A stretch of DNA of 64,000 nucleotides from Streptomyces sp. F001 (GTDB lineage: Bacteria; Actinomycetota; Actinomycetes; Streptomycetales; Streptomycetaceae), in NCBI RefSeq assembly GCF_004187715.1, contig NZ_QZWF01000002.1:930001-994000 (forward strand). Reading direction: 5' to 3'. The notes under the pieces were generated by a model. The model made no database searches, was not told the origin of the DNA, and saw nothing but the letters and a program-made list of their open reading frames with translations. Numbering within the stretch: the stretch's first letter is position 1; every line of letters begins with the position of its first letter. A program made the translations under genes and the position numbers. This document shows, one piece after another, positions 31,311-40,329 of the stretch.

Positions 31311-32207
31311 GAGATCCTAACAAAATAGAATATTCGCGTTAACCTGGACTTGCTGGTGCAGATCCGCCCCGGTGAGGAGGTGCGCGATGGCCCGCCCCAA
31401 GCCCTGGGAAGTGGATGACGAGCTGTGGGCGCTGATCGAGCCGCTGCTGCCGGTGGTGGAGCGCCGCCCCGACCATCCGGGCCGCAAGCGACTGGATGAC
31501 CGCAGGGTGCTCCAGGGCATCTTGTTCGTGCTGCACACCGGCATCCAGTGGGAGTTCCTGCCCCAGGAACTGGGCTTCGGCTCGGGCATGACCTGCTGGC
31601 GTCGGCTGCGGGACTGGAACGAGGCCGGCGTCTGGCACCGGCTGCAGGAGATCCTGCTGGCGAAGCTGCGCGGCGCGGACCAGCTGGACTTCTCCCGCGC
31701 CGCGATCGACGCCTCCCACGTGCGCGCCCTGCGGGGCGGCCCAAAACCGGGCCGAGCCCGGTCGACCGCGCGCGCACGGGCTCGAAGCACCACGTGATCA
31801 CCGAGGCGCACGGCACCCCCCTGGCGGTGACGCACACCGGCGGCAACCGCAACGACGTCACCCAACTCATTCCACTGCTCCAGGCCATCCCGCCCGTGCG
31901 GGGCCGCCGGGGAAGACCCCGGCACCGGCCGCGTCGGCTGTACGCCGACCGCGGCTACGACCACGACAGCCACCGCCGCCTGGTCCGGGCGCTGGGCATC
32001 ACCCCGCACATCGCCCGCCGCGGCCAGCCCCACGGCTCCGGGCTGGGCGTCCACCGATGGGTGGCCGAGCGCGCGCTCGCCTGGCTGCACGGCTTCCGGC
32101 ACCTGAGGATCCGTTGGGAACGCCGCGACGACATCCACGACGGCTTCCTCCAGTTGGCCACCTGCATCATCCTGTACCGGCGGGTGCGCGCATTGCGTTA
32201 GGGGCTT
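31311..32207 (+). mobile_element. IS5-family insertion sequence
   Basis: The 897-base element starts GAGATCCTAAC and ends with the inverse of AAGCCCCTAAC; the arms share CCTAAC and flanking A/T bases. The trinucleotide TTA stands on both sides (31308-31310 and 32208-32210), fitting the TNA target duplications of IS5 relatives. The right TTA is the stop codon (TAA on the minus strand) of the phosphatase-like gene at 32208, so insertion restored that stop exactly. The element carries one transposase in two overlapping frames. Confidence 0.78.
31387..32201 (+). CDS. IS5-family transposase, two frames
   Basis: The first frame (MARPKPWEVDDELWALIEPL, IQWEFLPQELGFGSGMTCWR) ends at 31797 after the first catalytic Asp region (AAIDASHVRALRGGPKPG). 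The second frame, read from about 31740, supplies GSKHHVITEAHGTPLAVTHT, RRLYADRGYDHDSHRRLVRA and the C-terminal VERALAWLHGFRHLRIRWER-like segment. The frames overlap at CCCAAAACCGG, a slippery-type run, so programmed frameshifting as in related IS5 elements is likely rather than damage. The protein would be about 270 residues. Confidence 0.82.
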
Positions 32208-34013
32208 TTAGAGGCCCGCCAGCTCCTCCTCGGCCCAGATGGTCTTGCCGCTCTCCCCGTAGCGAGTGCTCCATCGACTGGCGAAGGAAGCGACGAGGAA
32301 AAGGCCGCGTCCTCCTTCGTCCTGCAGCCGTGCATGACGCAGGTGGGGCGCGGTGTCGGCATCGTCGGACACCTCGACGGTCAGGACCCGGTCCAGGATC
32401 AGGCGCAGCCGGATGGGGCCCTGCGCATGTCTGATCACGTTGGTCGCGAGTTCGCTGACGACGAGCTCCGCGACGACAGCCTGGTCCTCCAGCCCCCAGC
32501 ACGCCAGCCGCTCACGCGCCGCACGCCGGGCCTCGCGGACCGAGGCGGGTTCCGCGGGGAACGTCCAGAACGCGACACGGTCGGGATCAAGGCGCCGGGT
32601 CCTTGCCACGAGGAGTGCCGCGCCGTCCGGCGGGATCGAGCGGAGGACCTTGTACGCGGCCTCGTCGCAGATGTCCTTGGGGTGGGCCGAGACGTCGGCC
32701 ACCGCGTCCCGCAAGCGGCGCAGCCGGTCCTCGGCCTCGGCCGGGTGGCGGTTCGCGCTGCCATCCGAGTACAGGGAGAGCAGACTGCCGACCTCGACCT
32801 CGGTGACGGACATCTCGTACGGCATCCCGCGACCGAGCGCCGGCCCGACCGGCACGTCGAGTCTGCTGACGACGCCCTCGGGGCTGGTGAGCAGCGGGGC
32901 GTCGTGGCCCGCGGAGGCCGCCGCGCACCACAGGGTGATCGGGTCGTAGACCAGGCACAGGCACGAGGCGCTGAAGGGCAGACGCGCCTGATGGAGGGCC
33001 ACCGGGTCGGCGTCCTGTTCGCGTGCCAGGCGCTGGGCGGCGTCGTCGAGGTGCGCCAGCAGTTCGTCCGGCGGCAGATCCATCGAGGCCGGCGCGGAGA
33101 CGGCGGTACGCAGGCTGCCCATCGCCGCCGAGGCGTAGAGATCCTTGCCGGGGACGTATCCGATGACCATGCCCACCCGGCAGCTGGAGAGGGTGAGGAC
33201 GTCGAACCAGTGGGCCCCGTACCGTCCGGGAAGGTAACAGTGGGAGGGCTCCACCGCCGTCACCTCGGGCGGGGTGTGGGGCAGCAGACTGCGTTGCAGC
33301 GCAGTGTTGACCGTGCGCTCGCGGGTGAAGCGACGGGCGTTGTCGACGCACAGCGCGGTGCAGGCGGCCAACTGCGTCGCCGGCGACAGGTCCTCCTCGT
33401 CGAAGGGCTGGGAGCGGGTGTCCTTCCGGTAGAAGCTGACCAGGCCCAGGACGAGCCCGTAGACGGTCAGCGGCGCCACGATCAGTGAGTGCACGCCCGC
33501 GCGGGCGATGAACTCGGCCCGCACCCGGTCGTTGGCCGGCCACCTGTCGGTCGGGCGGACGGAGTCCACCAGCGGTGGACGGAGATCGACCAGCGCCTGC
33601 GTGTAGGGGGTGGGGAACGGAAACGCGCCGGCGCTGCCCACCGGGTAGGCACCGAACTGGCCGTCCTGGGCCCTGAACGCCGCACGACGCATCGGCAGCC
33701 GACTCACCGGACCGATGGGCGCGTCGCCGGTGAGAACGGATTCCAGGAGGTCCACCGTGACCGCGTCCGCGAAGCCGGGGACGGCCATGTCGGCGAGTTC
33801 CTGGGCCGTGTGCAAGGCGTCGAGGGAAGCGCCGATCTGGGAGCGGGCGATGTTCAGGCCTGCAGTACCGACCCGGCATCGCTCCTGCACCCGGGTGCCG
33901 GGGCTGACATCGCCAGGGCCGCCATCACCCTGCCGGCCAAAGACCCTCGCCCCGGGCATGAACGATCTGCCGCCGCGACGTCTCCCTTGGAGCGGCGTCG
34001 GCCCCGCAGTCAC
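32208..34013 (-). CDS. SpoIIE-family GAF-PP2C-HATPase protein, probable pseudophosphatase
   Basis: This 601-residue protein has a GAF domain (about residues 50-235, ending LCVDNARRFTRERTVNTALQ), a PP2C-like domain (about 245-460) and a C-terminal anti-sigma-type ATPase (ELATNVIRHAQGPIRLR, DEGGRGLFLVASFASRW). The PP2C metal motifs are changed. GGDWFD is GAHWFD, and GDVxGHG is GYVPGKD. LYSDG is kept. Two metal-binding Asp residues are therefore missing and phosphatase activity is doubtful. The protein may work as a sensor that binds an anti-anti-sigma factor. Its stop codon borders the IS5 element. An internal start is possible. Confidence 0.86.
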   Translation of the reverse strand: MTAGPTPLQGRRRGGRSFMPGARVFGRQGDGGPGDVSPGTRVQERCRVGTAGLNIARSQIGASLDALHTAQELADMAVPGFADAVTVDLLESVLTGDAPIGPVSRLPMRRAAFRAQDGQFGAYPVGSAGAFPFPTPYTQALVDLRPPLVDSVRPTDRWPANDRVRAEFIARAGVHSLIVAPLTVYGLVLGLVSFYRKDTRSQPFDEEDLSPATQLAACTALCVDNARRFTRERTVNTALQRSLLPHTPPEVTAVEPSHCYLPGRYGAHWFDVLTLSSCRVGMVIGYVPGKDLYASAAMGSLRTAVSAPASMDLPPDELLAHLDDAAQRLAREQDADPVALHQARLPFSASCLCLVYDPITLWCAAASAGHDAPLLTSPEGVVSRLDVPVGPALGRGMPYEMSVTEVEVGSLLSLYSDGSANRHPAEAEDRLRRLRDAVADVSAHPKDICDEAAYKVLRSIPPDGAALLVARTRRLDPDRVAFWTFPAEPASVREARRAARERLACWGLEDQAVVAELVVSELATNVIRHAQGPIRLRLILDRVLTVEVSDDADTAPHLRHARLQDEGGRGLFLVASFASRWSTRYGESGKTIWAEEELAGL

Positions 34014-34086
34014 ACACCTGCCTGCCGCGCAGGAGCGATGGCAGGCAGGCGGCCCCCTTGGACGGCTGATGGGGGGCGGGCGCGCG

Positions 34087-34695
34087 TCAGCGTAGTGCGA
34101 GTTCGCCTGCGTGGACGGCTCGCAGGGCGCGCTCGACCGTCTCCTGGTTCTCGCCGACCGGGGCCACGTAGTCGATGACGTCGCGTGCGGCGTCCTCTCC
34201 CAGCGTCCGGGTGATCACCCAGGTGGCGAGGTACTGGGATGCCAGGCAGCCGCCCGCTGTGGCGATGTTGCCCTCGGCGTAAAACGGTGCGTCCAGCACG
34301 GTGACATCAAGGGCTTCGACGAAGGGCCGGCTCTTCATGTCCGTGCAGGCGGGCATGTCCTTGAGCAGTCCGAGCCGGGCGAGCACCAGCGCGCCGGAGC
34401 ACTGCGCGCCGATCAGCTGCCGGGAAGCATCGAGTGGCAGCCGGGAGATCAGCCGGTCGTCGGCGACCACGTCCCGCGTCTTCACGCCGCTGCCGATCAG
34501 TACGACGTCGGCTTCGGTCACGAACTCCATCGGCCGCTGCCCGCTCACCTCGATGCCGTTCATGGAGGTGACCACCGGCGTCGGCGTGGTGATGAAGGCC
34601 TCCAGGCCGTCCTTGCGGCATCGGTTGATCAGCGCGGAGGCGATGAAACTGTCGAGTTCGTTGAATCCGTCGAAGGTGACTACGGCTACCTGCAT
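34087..34695 (-). CDS. DJ-1/PfpI-family protein
   Basis: This 202-residue protein has the flavodoxin-like fold of the family. It starts MQVAVVTFDGFNELDSFIAS with a GGAG site. The nucleophile-elbow Cys is in IGAQCSGALVLARLGLLKD, and CTDMKSRPF and ATAGGCLASQYLATW follow. Relatives act as isonitrile hydratases, glyoxalases or chaperones; the elbow Cys with GAQCSGA most resembles the isonitrile hydratase/transcriptional-regulator branch. It follows the crotonase-like gene on the same strand after 127 bases and is probably in the same HxlR-controlled operon. Confidence 0.88.
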   Translation of the reverse strand: MQVAVVTFDGFNELDSFIASALINRCRKDGLEAFITTPTPVVTSMNGIEVSGQRPMEFVTEADVVLIGSGVKTRDVVADDRLISRLPLDASRQLIGAQCSGALVLARLGLLKDMPACTDMKSRPFVEALDVTVLDAPFYAEGNIATAGGCLASQYLATWVITRTLGEDAARDVIDYVAPVGENQETVERALRAVHAGELALR

Positions 34696-34822
34696 CACAA
34701 CTCCTTGAAGTACGGCATCGGATGTGCGGGTTTCCCGGTGTGCCTGCCGCCGCCTTTTCCCGCGGCGCTTGTCACCGAGGGGGAGCGGGGGAGAGGGCGC
34801 CGGCTGCGGCAGGGACGTCTGT

Positions 34823-35650
34823 TCACAGCTCCCCGACCGCTGCACCGAAGTCGAGTTCGGTGCGGGTGCGTTCCTGCATCCCGCGCTGCATGGCAGCGGC
34901 CATCCGGGCGGTGCTCGATGGGTCGCGGGCCAGGATCTGGAAGAAGCCCGCGTCGACCTGGACGTCCTCCTTGGCCGGGAGGCCGGCCGCGTTGATCCGG
35001 CGCTTGGCGAGCCGTACGGCGGCCTCGGGGAATTTGGCGATGCGCTCGGCGAGACGCTCGACGTAGGCGACCAGTTCCTGGTCGGGCAGGGCCTTGTTGA
35101 CCACGCCGATGCGTTCGGCCTCGCGGGCGTCGAGGTCCTCGCAGCCGAGGATCACCTGCATGGCCAGGCCGCGTCCGGCCAGCCGTACGAGTTGCTGGAC
35201 CGCTCCCGCGCCGGGGTAGGTGCCCAGAGCCACCTCGATCTGGCCGATCACCGCGCGTTCGAGGGAGGCGAACCGCATGTCGCAGGCGTAGAGGAACTCT
35301 GCGCCAGCGGCGCGCGCCCGGCCCTCGAGGAGTGCGATCGTGACGGGGCGTGCCTCGCTGAGCCGCCGGTAGAGCGCACCGAGGCTGACGTCGTCCGGCC
35401 CGCCGGACGTCGCCGCCGTCGCCGTGTACTCGGCGATGTGCTCGATGTCCACATGCGGGATGAAGAAGTCGGCGTCGGCACTGCGGAAGACGACAACCCG
35501 CGTGCCGTCGTCGGCGTCGGTCGCGTCGAGCAGTGCGATCAGGTCTGCGACGAACCGCTCGTCGAGCAGGTTGATCGGGGGGTTGTCGATCGTGGCCCAC
35601 AGGACCCCGTTGCGCAGCTCGGTCCGGATCGTGTCGTGCTTCTCGGACAT
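34823..35650 (-). CDS. Enoyl-CoA hydratase/isomerase-family protein
   Basis: This 275-residue crotonase-fold protein shows LWATIDNPPINLLDERFVAD, the oxyanion-hole areas RVVVFRSADADFFIPHVDIE and EGRARAAGAEFLYACDMRFA, and GTYPGAGAVQQLVRLAGRGL. The replacement of the usual hydratase Glu region by IGQIEVALGTYPGAG leaves the reaction open. It is the first gene of a minus-strand operon with the DJ-1 protein. Two CTTGC-N5-GCAAG operators lie just upstream of its ATG, facing the divergent HxlR gene. Confidence 0.87.
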   Translation of the reverse strand: MSEKHDTIRTELRNGVLWATIDNPPINLLDERFVADLIALLDATDADDGTRVVVFRSADADFFIPHVDIEHIAEYTATAATSGGPDDVSLGALYRRLSEARPVTIALLEGRARAAGAEFLYACDMRFASLERAVIGQIEVALGTYPGAGAVQQLVRLAGRGLAMQVILGCEDLDAREAERIGVVNKALPDQELVAYVERLAERIAKFPEAAVRLAKRRINAAGLPAKEDVQVDAGFFQILARDPSSTARMAAAMQRGMQERTRTELDFGAAVGEL

Positions 35651-35679
35651 CGGCGTTCAGCTCCTCCGTCCACTTTCCA

Positions 35680-35694
35680 CTTGCTTTTTGCAAG
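35680..35694. promoter_or_regulatory. HxlR-type operator CTTGC-TTTTT-GCAAG
   Basis: This perfect inverted repeat with five-base arms and a T5 centre stands 30 bases before the crotonase-like gene start. It is the first of two copies in the divergent promoter and is probably bound by the HxlR protein encoded at 35861. Confidence 0.65.
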
Positions 35695-35717
35695 CGCTAC
35701 GGCCAGCCTGACCGCTC

Positions 35718-35736
35718 CACTTGCAAAAAGCAAGTG
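35718..35736. promoter_or_regulatory. HxlR-type operator CACTTGC-AAAAA-GCAAGTG
   Basis: The second, longer copy has seven-base arms around A5 and is centred 40 bases (about four helical turns) from the first. A half-site TTGCAAGTG recurs at 35831-35839, near the HxlR gene start. This arrangement fits cooperative repression of the operon and autoregulation. Confidence 0.7.
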
Positions 35737-35860
35737 ATCTCGAAGGGTGTCGGTGCAAAGCGCCGGCCGCCCGAATCGGTGTGGGCGCCGTCCGTCCGGG
35801 CCAGGGGAGAGGCGGCCAGGTTGCTCTACAATTGCAAGTGACATGTGAGGGGAGTCACCG

Positions 35861-36403
35861 ATGAAGCGTCGGGAACTGGGGCGGTCTCCTTGCCCGATCG
35901 ACCGCTCCTTGCACGAGGTCGGCGACGCCTGGACTTTCCAGATCCTGCGCGACGCCATGCACGGCGTCACCCGTTTCACCGACTTCAGCAAGAGCATCGG
36001 CCTCGCCACCAACATTCTGACCGCGCGCCTGCAAAAACTCGTGGCGGTGGGCATCTTCGAGATCCACGAGTCGGACCTGGGCAACTCGCACGAGTACGTC
36101 CTGACCGAGAAGGGACGGGACTTCCACACCGTCCTGGCGGCCATGCGCCAGTGGGGGCTGAAGCACCTGTTCGACGACGACGAGCCCGTCCATCGCGTCA
36201 TCGACGCCCGCACGGGCCGGCAACCACGACCGCTCACACTCACCGCCGAGGACGGCAGGGAACTGTCCCCCGAGGACATCCTCCTGGTCCGCTCGCGTGC
36301 GGCAGACCCCATCGAGACCGCGTTGCCCGTCGACACACCCCGCCGGCGCGCGGCACGACCCGGCCGCCCCCGCCCACGCCAACACTCGGCGGTACAGGAC
36401 TGA
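35861..36403 (+). CDS. HxlR-family transcriptional regulator
   Basis: This 180-residue regulator has a winged helix with the HxlR signature: a conserved Cys (SPCPIDRSLHEVGDAWTFQI), LRDAMHGVTRFTDFSKSIG, ATNILTARLQKLVAVGIFEI and HEYVLTEKGRDFHTVLAAMR. The Cys near residue 11 often senses oxidants or electrophiles. A C-terminal tail of about 70 residues extends past the usual family length. It is divergent from the crotonase/DJ-1 operon, with CTTGC-N5-GCAAG operators between. Confidence 0.92.
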   Translation: MKRRELGRSPCPIDRSLHEVGDAWTFQILRDAMHGVTRFTDFSKSIGLATNILTARLQKLVAVGIFEIHESDLGNSHEYVLTEKGRDFHTVLAAMRQWGLKHLFDDDEPVHRVIDARTGRQPRPLTLTAEDGRELSPEDILLVRSRAADPIETALPVDTPRRRAARPGRPRPRQHSAVQD

Positions 36404-36489
36404 CCGGGTCCGCCCGGCGGCCACGCCACTGCCGCACTGGCGGAGGCCGGGACCGTGAAGCCGGCCAGGCCGGCGTCCTCGGCGCCGCC

Positions 36490-37190
36490 GCCCGCCGCAA
36501 CAGACGAGGACGGGTGGCATGCGGCCGTCGGCAGTGCGCAGCAGAGGCGGTGGGTGCCCGGCAGTGGCGATCTGGGCCCGGCCGGTGTCCGGGGCGAGCC
36601 AGGCACAGCAGCATGTGGCGAACAGGTCGGTGTCCAGGCCGATCGGGAGCTGGTTGGCCCGGCGGAGCACAACGGCGGGGTCGTGTCCCTCGGTCGCGTA
36701 GGCACGTACCGCGCTGCGCAGCTCGCCCATCACCACGGCAGCCGCCGTGTTGTGGCCCTGGACGTCTCCGATCACCATCACGATGCGGTTCTCGGGAAGG
36801 GCGATGAGGTCGTACCAGTCTCCGCCAAGGTCCATCCCGCTGGTCGCCGAGGCATACCTGCTGGTGCTCACCACCCCGGCCGGCTGGGGCAGCAGCGCGT
36901 GCCGGACTTCGTCCGTCCGGGTGCGTTCGACCGCTTGGCCGACAGCCGTGGCCGGCGCCGTCAGCGGCCCCTGCCCGGCGATGATGTCCCTGCGCTCGCC
37001 GCCGAACGCCATCGACAGGGCACCGACCCCCCTGTGCCCGGCAAGCGGCAGGACCACCCAGAAGCGCTCCTGGCCGGACAGCGGCTCGGACAGGCGGCCG
37101 GCTGTCCGCGGGGCCGTACAGCCGTTGCTGCTGACGGTCCATCGCCTCCGCCTCGGGCCCGTACTGCCCGAGCGGTGAGCCGTTGAGGGC
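36490..37190 (-). pseudogene. SpoIIE-family PP2C phosphatase remnant
   Basis: A continuous minus-strand frame keeps part of a GAF domain (ERFWVVLPLAGHRGVGALSM) and the first part of a PP2C domain with intact motifs: DLGGDWYDLIALP, MVIGDVQGHNTAAAVVMGEL and TAGHPPPLL. After about 36500 the similarity stops, so the later metal residues (TDG, DD) are missing. Upstream it begins abruptly near 37190, next to a hydrolase fragment on the other strand. Both ends are truncated, and no start or stop of its own is recognisable. Confidence 0.75.
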
Positions 37191-37198
37191 GCGGACGA

Positions 37199-37738
37199 AT
37201 GCGCCGGCACACCCCCCGCACCGGCCACAACGGATACGAGCAGGGACTGCGCCGCGTCGATCCCGACGCCCGAGCCGGCCTGGAGTCCTTCACCGAGGAC
37301 GAGCGGGCACGCTCTCGCGGCGAAGTCCCGCACACGGTGGCCATCGTCAGCAGCTGTCCCGCGGTGCCGGCGTCGTACCGGTCGCAGGAGTCCGTCGACT
37401 TCTACCTCCAGCCGAAGCCCGAGGGCGTGTGGGAGAACAAGGTCACGGTCCGTTCGACCCGCGCCGCCCGCATGTACGAGCCGGGAATCTGGATCACGAG
37501 GGTCTCCCCGACACCGCTGCTGATGGTGGTCGCTGTCAACGACACAGCCACCGTCACCGACCTGGCACTCGCCGCCTACGAACGGGCACTCGAACCCAAG
37601 CGGCTGCAACTGCTCCCGGACAGCCACTTCGACCCGTACATCACCCAGTTCAGCCAGTCGAGCGCCGCCGCCCTCGTCTGGTTCCGTGAACACCTCACAC
37701 GGCAGGCCGGCACGCTACAGAAGGCGCACCGCCCATGA
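37199..37738 (+). pseudogene. Alpha/beta hydrolase, C-terminal fragment
   Basis: This frame encodes the last 160 or so residues of a serine hydrolase: FTEDERARSRGEVPHTVAIV, SQESVDFYLQPKPEGVWENK, a late acid region (RVSPTPLLMVVAVNDTATVT) and the catalytic-His region LLPDSHFDPYITQF. The N-terminal half with the nucleophile Ser is missing; it should lie where the phosphatase remnant now begins. The protein cannot be catalytic as written. Confidence 0.65.
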
Positions 37739-37887
37739 CGGACGAGGCAAGGACCCGCCCCGCCCGGCCCACGCCATCGACGACGACGGCGCAGCGACAT
37801 TGCCTGGCCCGGAAGAACTGGCCCATCCGGCCCAAACAGCCGCTCCACTCCCGGTCCGGCGAACGCACAACACGGTAGGAAACCAAC

Positions 37888-38607
37888 GTGACTGATCTAC
37901 TCACGCAGGTGATCGAGGCCCATGGTGGCAGCGAACGCTGGCAGGAACTGGCCCAGGCACAGGCCACCCTTGTCAGTGGCGGTGACCTGTTCGCCCTCAA
38001 GGGCCTGCCGCAGGATGCCACGCCGCGCCCGATGACCGTCAGGCTGCACGAGGAGCACGCCTCGGTACAGCCCTTCGGCGCTCCCGACCAGAAGACCGAC
38101 TTCACACCCGGACGAGTGCGCATCGAAAGACTCGACGGGCACGTGGTGGCCGAACGCAATGACCCCCGGACGTCCTTCTCCGGCCACACCCTTGACACAC
38201 CCTGGGACCCACTCGACCGCGCCTACTTCAACGGCTACGCGTTGTGGACCTACCTCACCACGCCCTTCCTGCTCGCCATGCCAGGGTTCACGGTCACCGG
38301 CATCGAGCCGTGGTGGGAGGGAGACGAGGTCTGGCCGGGTCTGCGCGCCACCTTCCCGCCCCACATCGCGAGCCACAGCACCCACCAGGACTTCTACTTC
38401 GGTCCCGACCGGCTCTTGCGGCGCCACGACTACCGCGTCGACGTGGCCGGCGGATTCGCCGCCGCACAGTACGTCTACGACTACACGGAAGCTGACGGCA
38501 TCGTGCTGCCCACCAGACGCCGGGCCTACCGCCGCGACACCGACGGCCGCCCGCTCAGGGACCAGGTCATGGTTTCCATCGACCTCAGCGACGTCCACTT
38601 CAGCTGA
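37888..38607 (+). CDS. Conserved hypothetical protein, 239 residues
   Basis: No named domain was recognised. The protein begins VTDLLTQVIEAHGGSERWQE, a pattern seen in outer-surface or lipid-binding-like proteins with a beta-rich body, and continues with WWEGDEVWPGLRATFPPHIA and HQDFYFGPDRLLRRHDYRVD. The last stretch (ADGIVLPTRRRAYRRDTDGR, VMVSIDLSDVHFS) suggests a beta barrel. There is no signal peptide. The GTG start follows GTAGGA. It stands alone after the truncated hydrolase fragment. Confidence 0.72.
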   Translation: MTDLLTQVIEAHGGSERWQELAQAQATLVSGGDLFALKGLPQDATPRPMTVRLHEEHASVQPFGAPDQKTDFTPGRVRIERLDGHVVAERNDPRTSFSGHTLDTPWDPLDRAYFNGYALWTYLTTPFLLAMPGFTVTGIEPWWEGDEVWPGLRATFPPHIASHSTHQDFYFGPDRLLRRHDYRVDVAGGFAAAQYVYDYTEADGIVLPTRRRAYRRDTDGRPLRDQVMVSIDLSDVHFS

Positions 38608-39274
38608 CGCAGTCGTCGGCCGAGGCTCCTGCGTGCCTGTGTGCGAGACGCACAGCGCGGCCGCAAGGGGGTGCCGGCGAAGAAGTTCGTCAGCGCCTCG
38701 GTGGTACCGAAGGCCACGATGCAGGCCAGCGCAGCGGCGTAGGCGGACAGGCGGAAGACGTCGCGTGCGGGCAGCAACAGTACGGTCGTTGCCGGGGCGG
38801 GGGACACGCAGTAGCTGCCCGCCCCCTCGCGGCGAGCGTTGCCTGCCGTGTCGCTGACCCGGCACGTCAGCATCTGCTCCGAGGCAGATACCCGGCGCCT
38901 GAACCAGCCTGGGGATCCACCTCACGCCTCCTACGGCCGCGGAGCCGCTCCATCCCCAGCTGCCTCGGCGGTGCCGTCCGACGGCTCGCCGCTCGCGCCC
39001 TCCGCGCTGAAGGAACAGCTGGGTCAGGGAAGTTCGCCGGGGCGCGTGCCCCCGGTCGCCGCGGTCCGCTCCCGCTGCGCCGGGAAGGCGTGAAGCATCG
39101 GGTTGACGCCATCTGTCGAGCCGTCGCGTGCGCCGGTTCATGCTGGGTGGTTGGTACGAGGACGACATGGAGGCGTATGCGCTCTTCGCGTGCCCGGCAA
39201 ACTGCCAGTGCCGACGGCCGCAACTGCATAGCCATGCCCAGGGAGTTGGTCGCCGGCATGAGGCTGACCGGTCC
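38608..39274. other. Intergenic region without a supported gene
   Basis: Short frames exist on both strands. A minus-strand frame (38526-38873) contains a hydrophobic stretch RLSAYAAALACIVAFGTTEA that may be the trace of a membrane protein. None shows a start site with a ribosome-binding site or a recognisable family. Confidence 0.4.
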
Positions 39275-40285
39275 TTAGCGACCGCTTTTCGCTTCCGATC
39301 GCCACCGGCGGCCGAGGAGGACGACGGCAGAGCCGGCGGCCACCGACACAACGGCTATGCCGCTGAGGGTGATGGCCTGCGTGGCCGGCCGCCCGGAGCC
39401 GGTGTCCGCGAGGGCCGGGCCGGAAGAGTCAGTGACGGTCGTCGTCGTGCTGGCGGTGGCCTGGGAGGCCCGCTCGATCAGGCGGGTGACCACGCCCGGC
39501 TGGGAGACCGAGACGGCGTGGGACGCCTTGACCTCGACGGTGTGCGCGTGGGCGCGCTGGGCCATGAAGCGCTGCGCGGCCGGTGGGATGTTGCGGTCCT
39601 CGGTGGTGATCAGAGTCCAGGAGGGGATTGTCTTCCAGGCCGACTTGGTGGCCTTCTCCTCCAGGGCCGAGGCGGCCACGGGACGCTGGGTGGCGGCCAT
39701 CAGGTCGGTGACTGATCTGGGCACGTCGGCGGCGAACTGGTCGTGGAACTTGTCGGCCTTGATGTACTGGTCGGTGCCGGTGCCACCGCCGGGAAGGGGG
39801 AAGGGCACATTGTTGAGGGCGGGGCCGAGAGTGCTCCCGGGGAACTTGCTGGACAGTTCGAGGGCACTCTCCCCTGCCGCGGGGGTGAAGGCGGCGATGT
39901 AGACCAGCGCCTTGACCTTGGCGTCACCGACGGCAGCTTCGCTGATCACGGCGCCGCCGTAGGAGTGACCGACGAGCACGACCGGTCCGTGCACGCTCTT
40001 CAGCACGCTGTGGACGTACTCGGCGTCACTGGCCAGCCCGCGCAGCGGGTTGGCGGGAGCAATGACCGGATACCCCGCCTGCTGCAGGCGTTTGACCACT
40101 CCGTTCCAGCTGGACCCGTCGGCGAAGGCGCCGTGCACCAGCACGATGGTGGGCTTCACGCCGCCTGCGCCACCGTCCGCCGCAGCAGGTGCCGCCGGGA
40201 CCGCGCACAGGGCGGCGACGGCGAATCCAGCCGCCGCGCCGTGGAGACGCCGTGCGTGGCCTCGTATGCCATGGACCGCACTCAT
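39275..40285 (-). CDS. Secreted alpha/beta hydrolase with LAXTG sorting signal
   Basis: This 336-residue protein has a signal peptide (cleavage after about residue 36, APAAADGG), a serine-hydrolase core (TIVLVHGAFADGSSWNGVVK, the nucleophile elbow VLVGHSYGGAVISEAA, late His in VEVKASHAVSVSQPG) and a C-terminal wall-sorting signal. That signal is LADTG, a hydrophobic segment (AITLSGIAVVSVAAGSAVVL) and a basic tail RRWRSEAKSGR. LAXTG is the recognition site of class E sortases in Streptomyces, so the enzyme is probably covalently fixed to the cell wall. Substrate is unknown; relatives act on small esters. Confidence 0.9.
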   Translation of the reverse strand: MSAVHGIRGHARRLHGAAAGFAVAALCAVPAAPAAADGGAGGVKPTIVLVHGAFADGSSWNGVVKRLQQAGYPVIAPANPLRGLASDAEYVHSVLKSVHGPVVLVGHSYGGAVISEAAVGDAKVKALVYIAAFTPAAGESALELSSKFPGSTLGPALNNVPFPLPGGGTGTDQYIKADKFHDQFAADVPRSVTDLMAATQRPVAASALEEKATKSAWKTIPSWTLITTEDRNIPPAAQRFMAQRAHAHTVEVKASHAVSVSQPGVVTRLIERASQATASTTTTVTDSSGPALADTGSGRPATQAITLSGIAVVSVAAGSAVVLLGRRWRSEAKSGR

Positions 40286-40329
40286 TCTGTTCTCTCTCTC
40301 CGTCAGGCCCTACGGCAGTCAGCTTCACG

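Noticed and set aside
35855..37693. 612-codon minus-strand frame taken as one gene
   Set aside because: Only about 36490-37190 has phosphatase similarity; the outer parts are antisense to the HxlR gene and to the hydrolase fragment.
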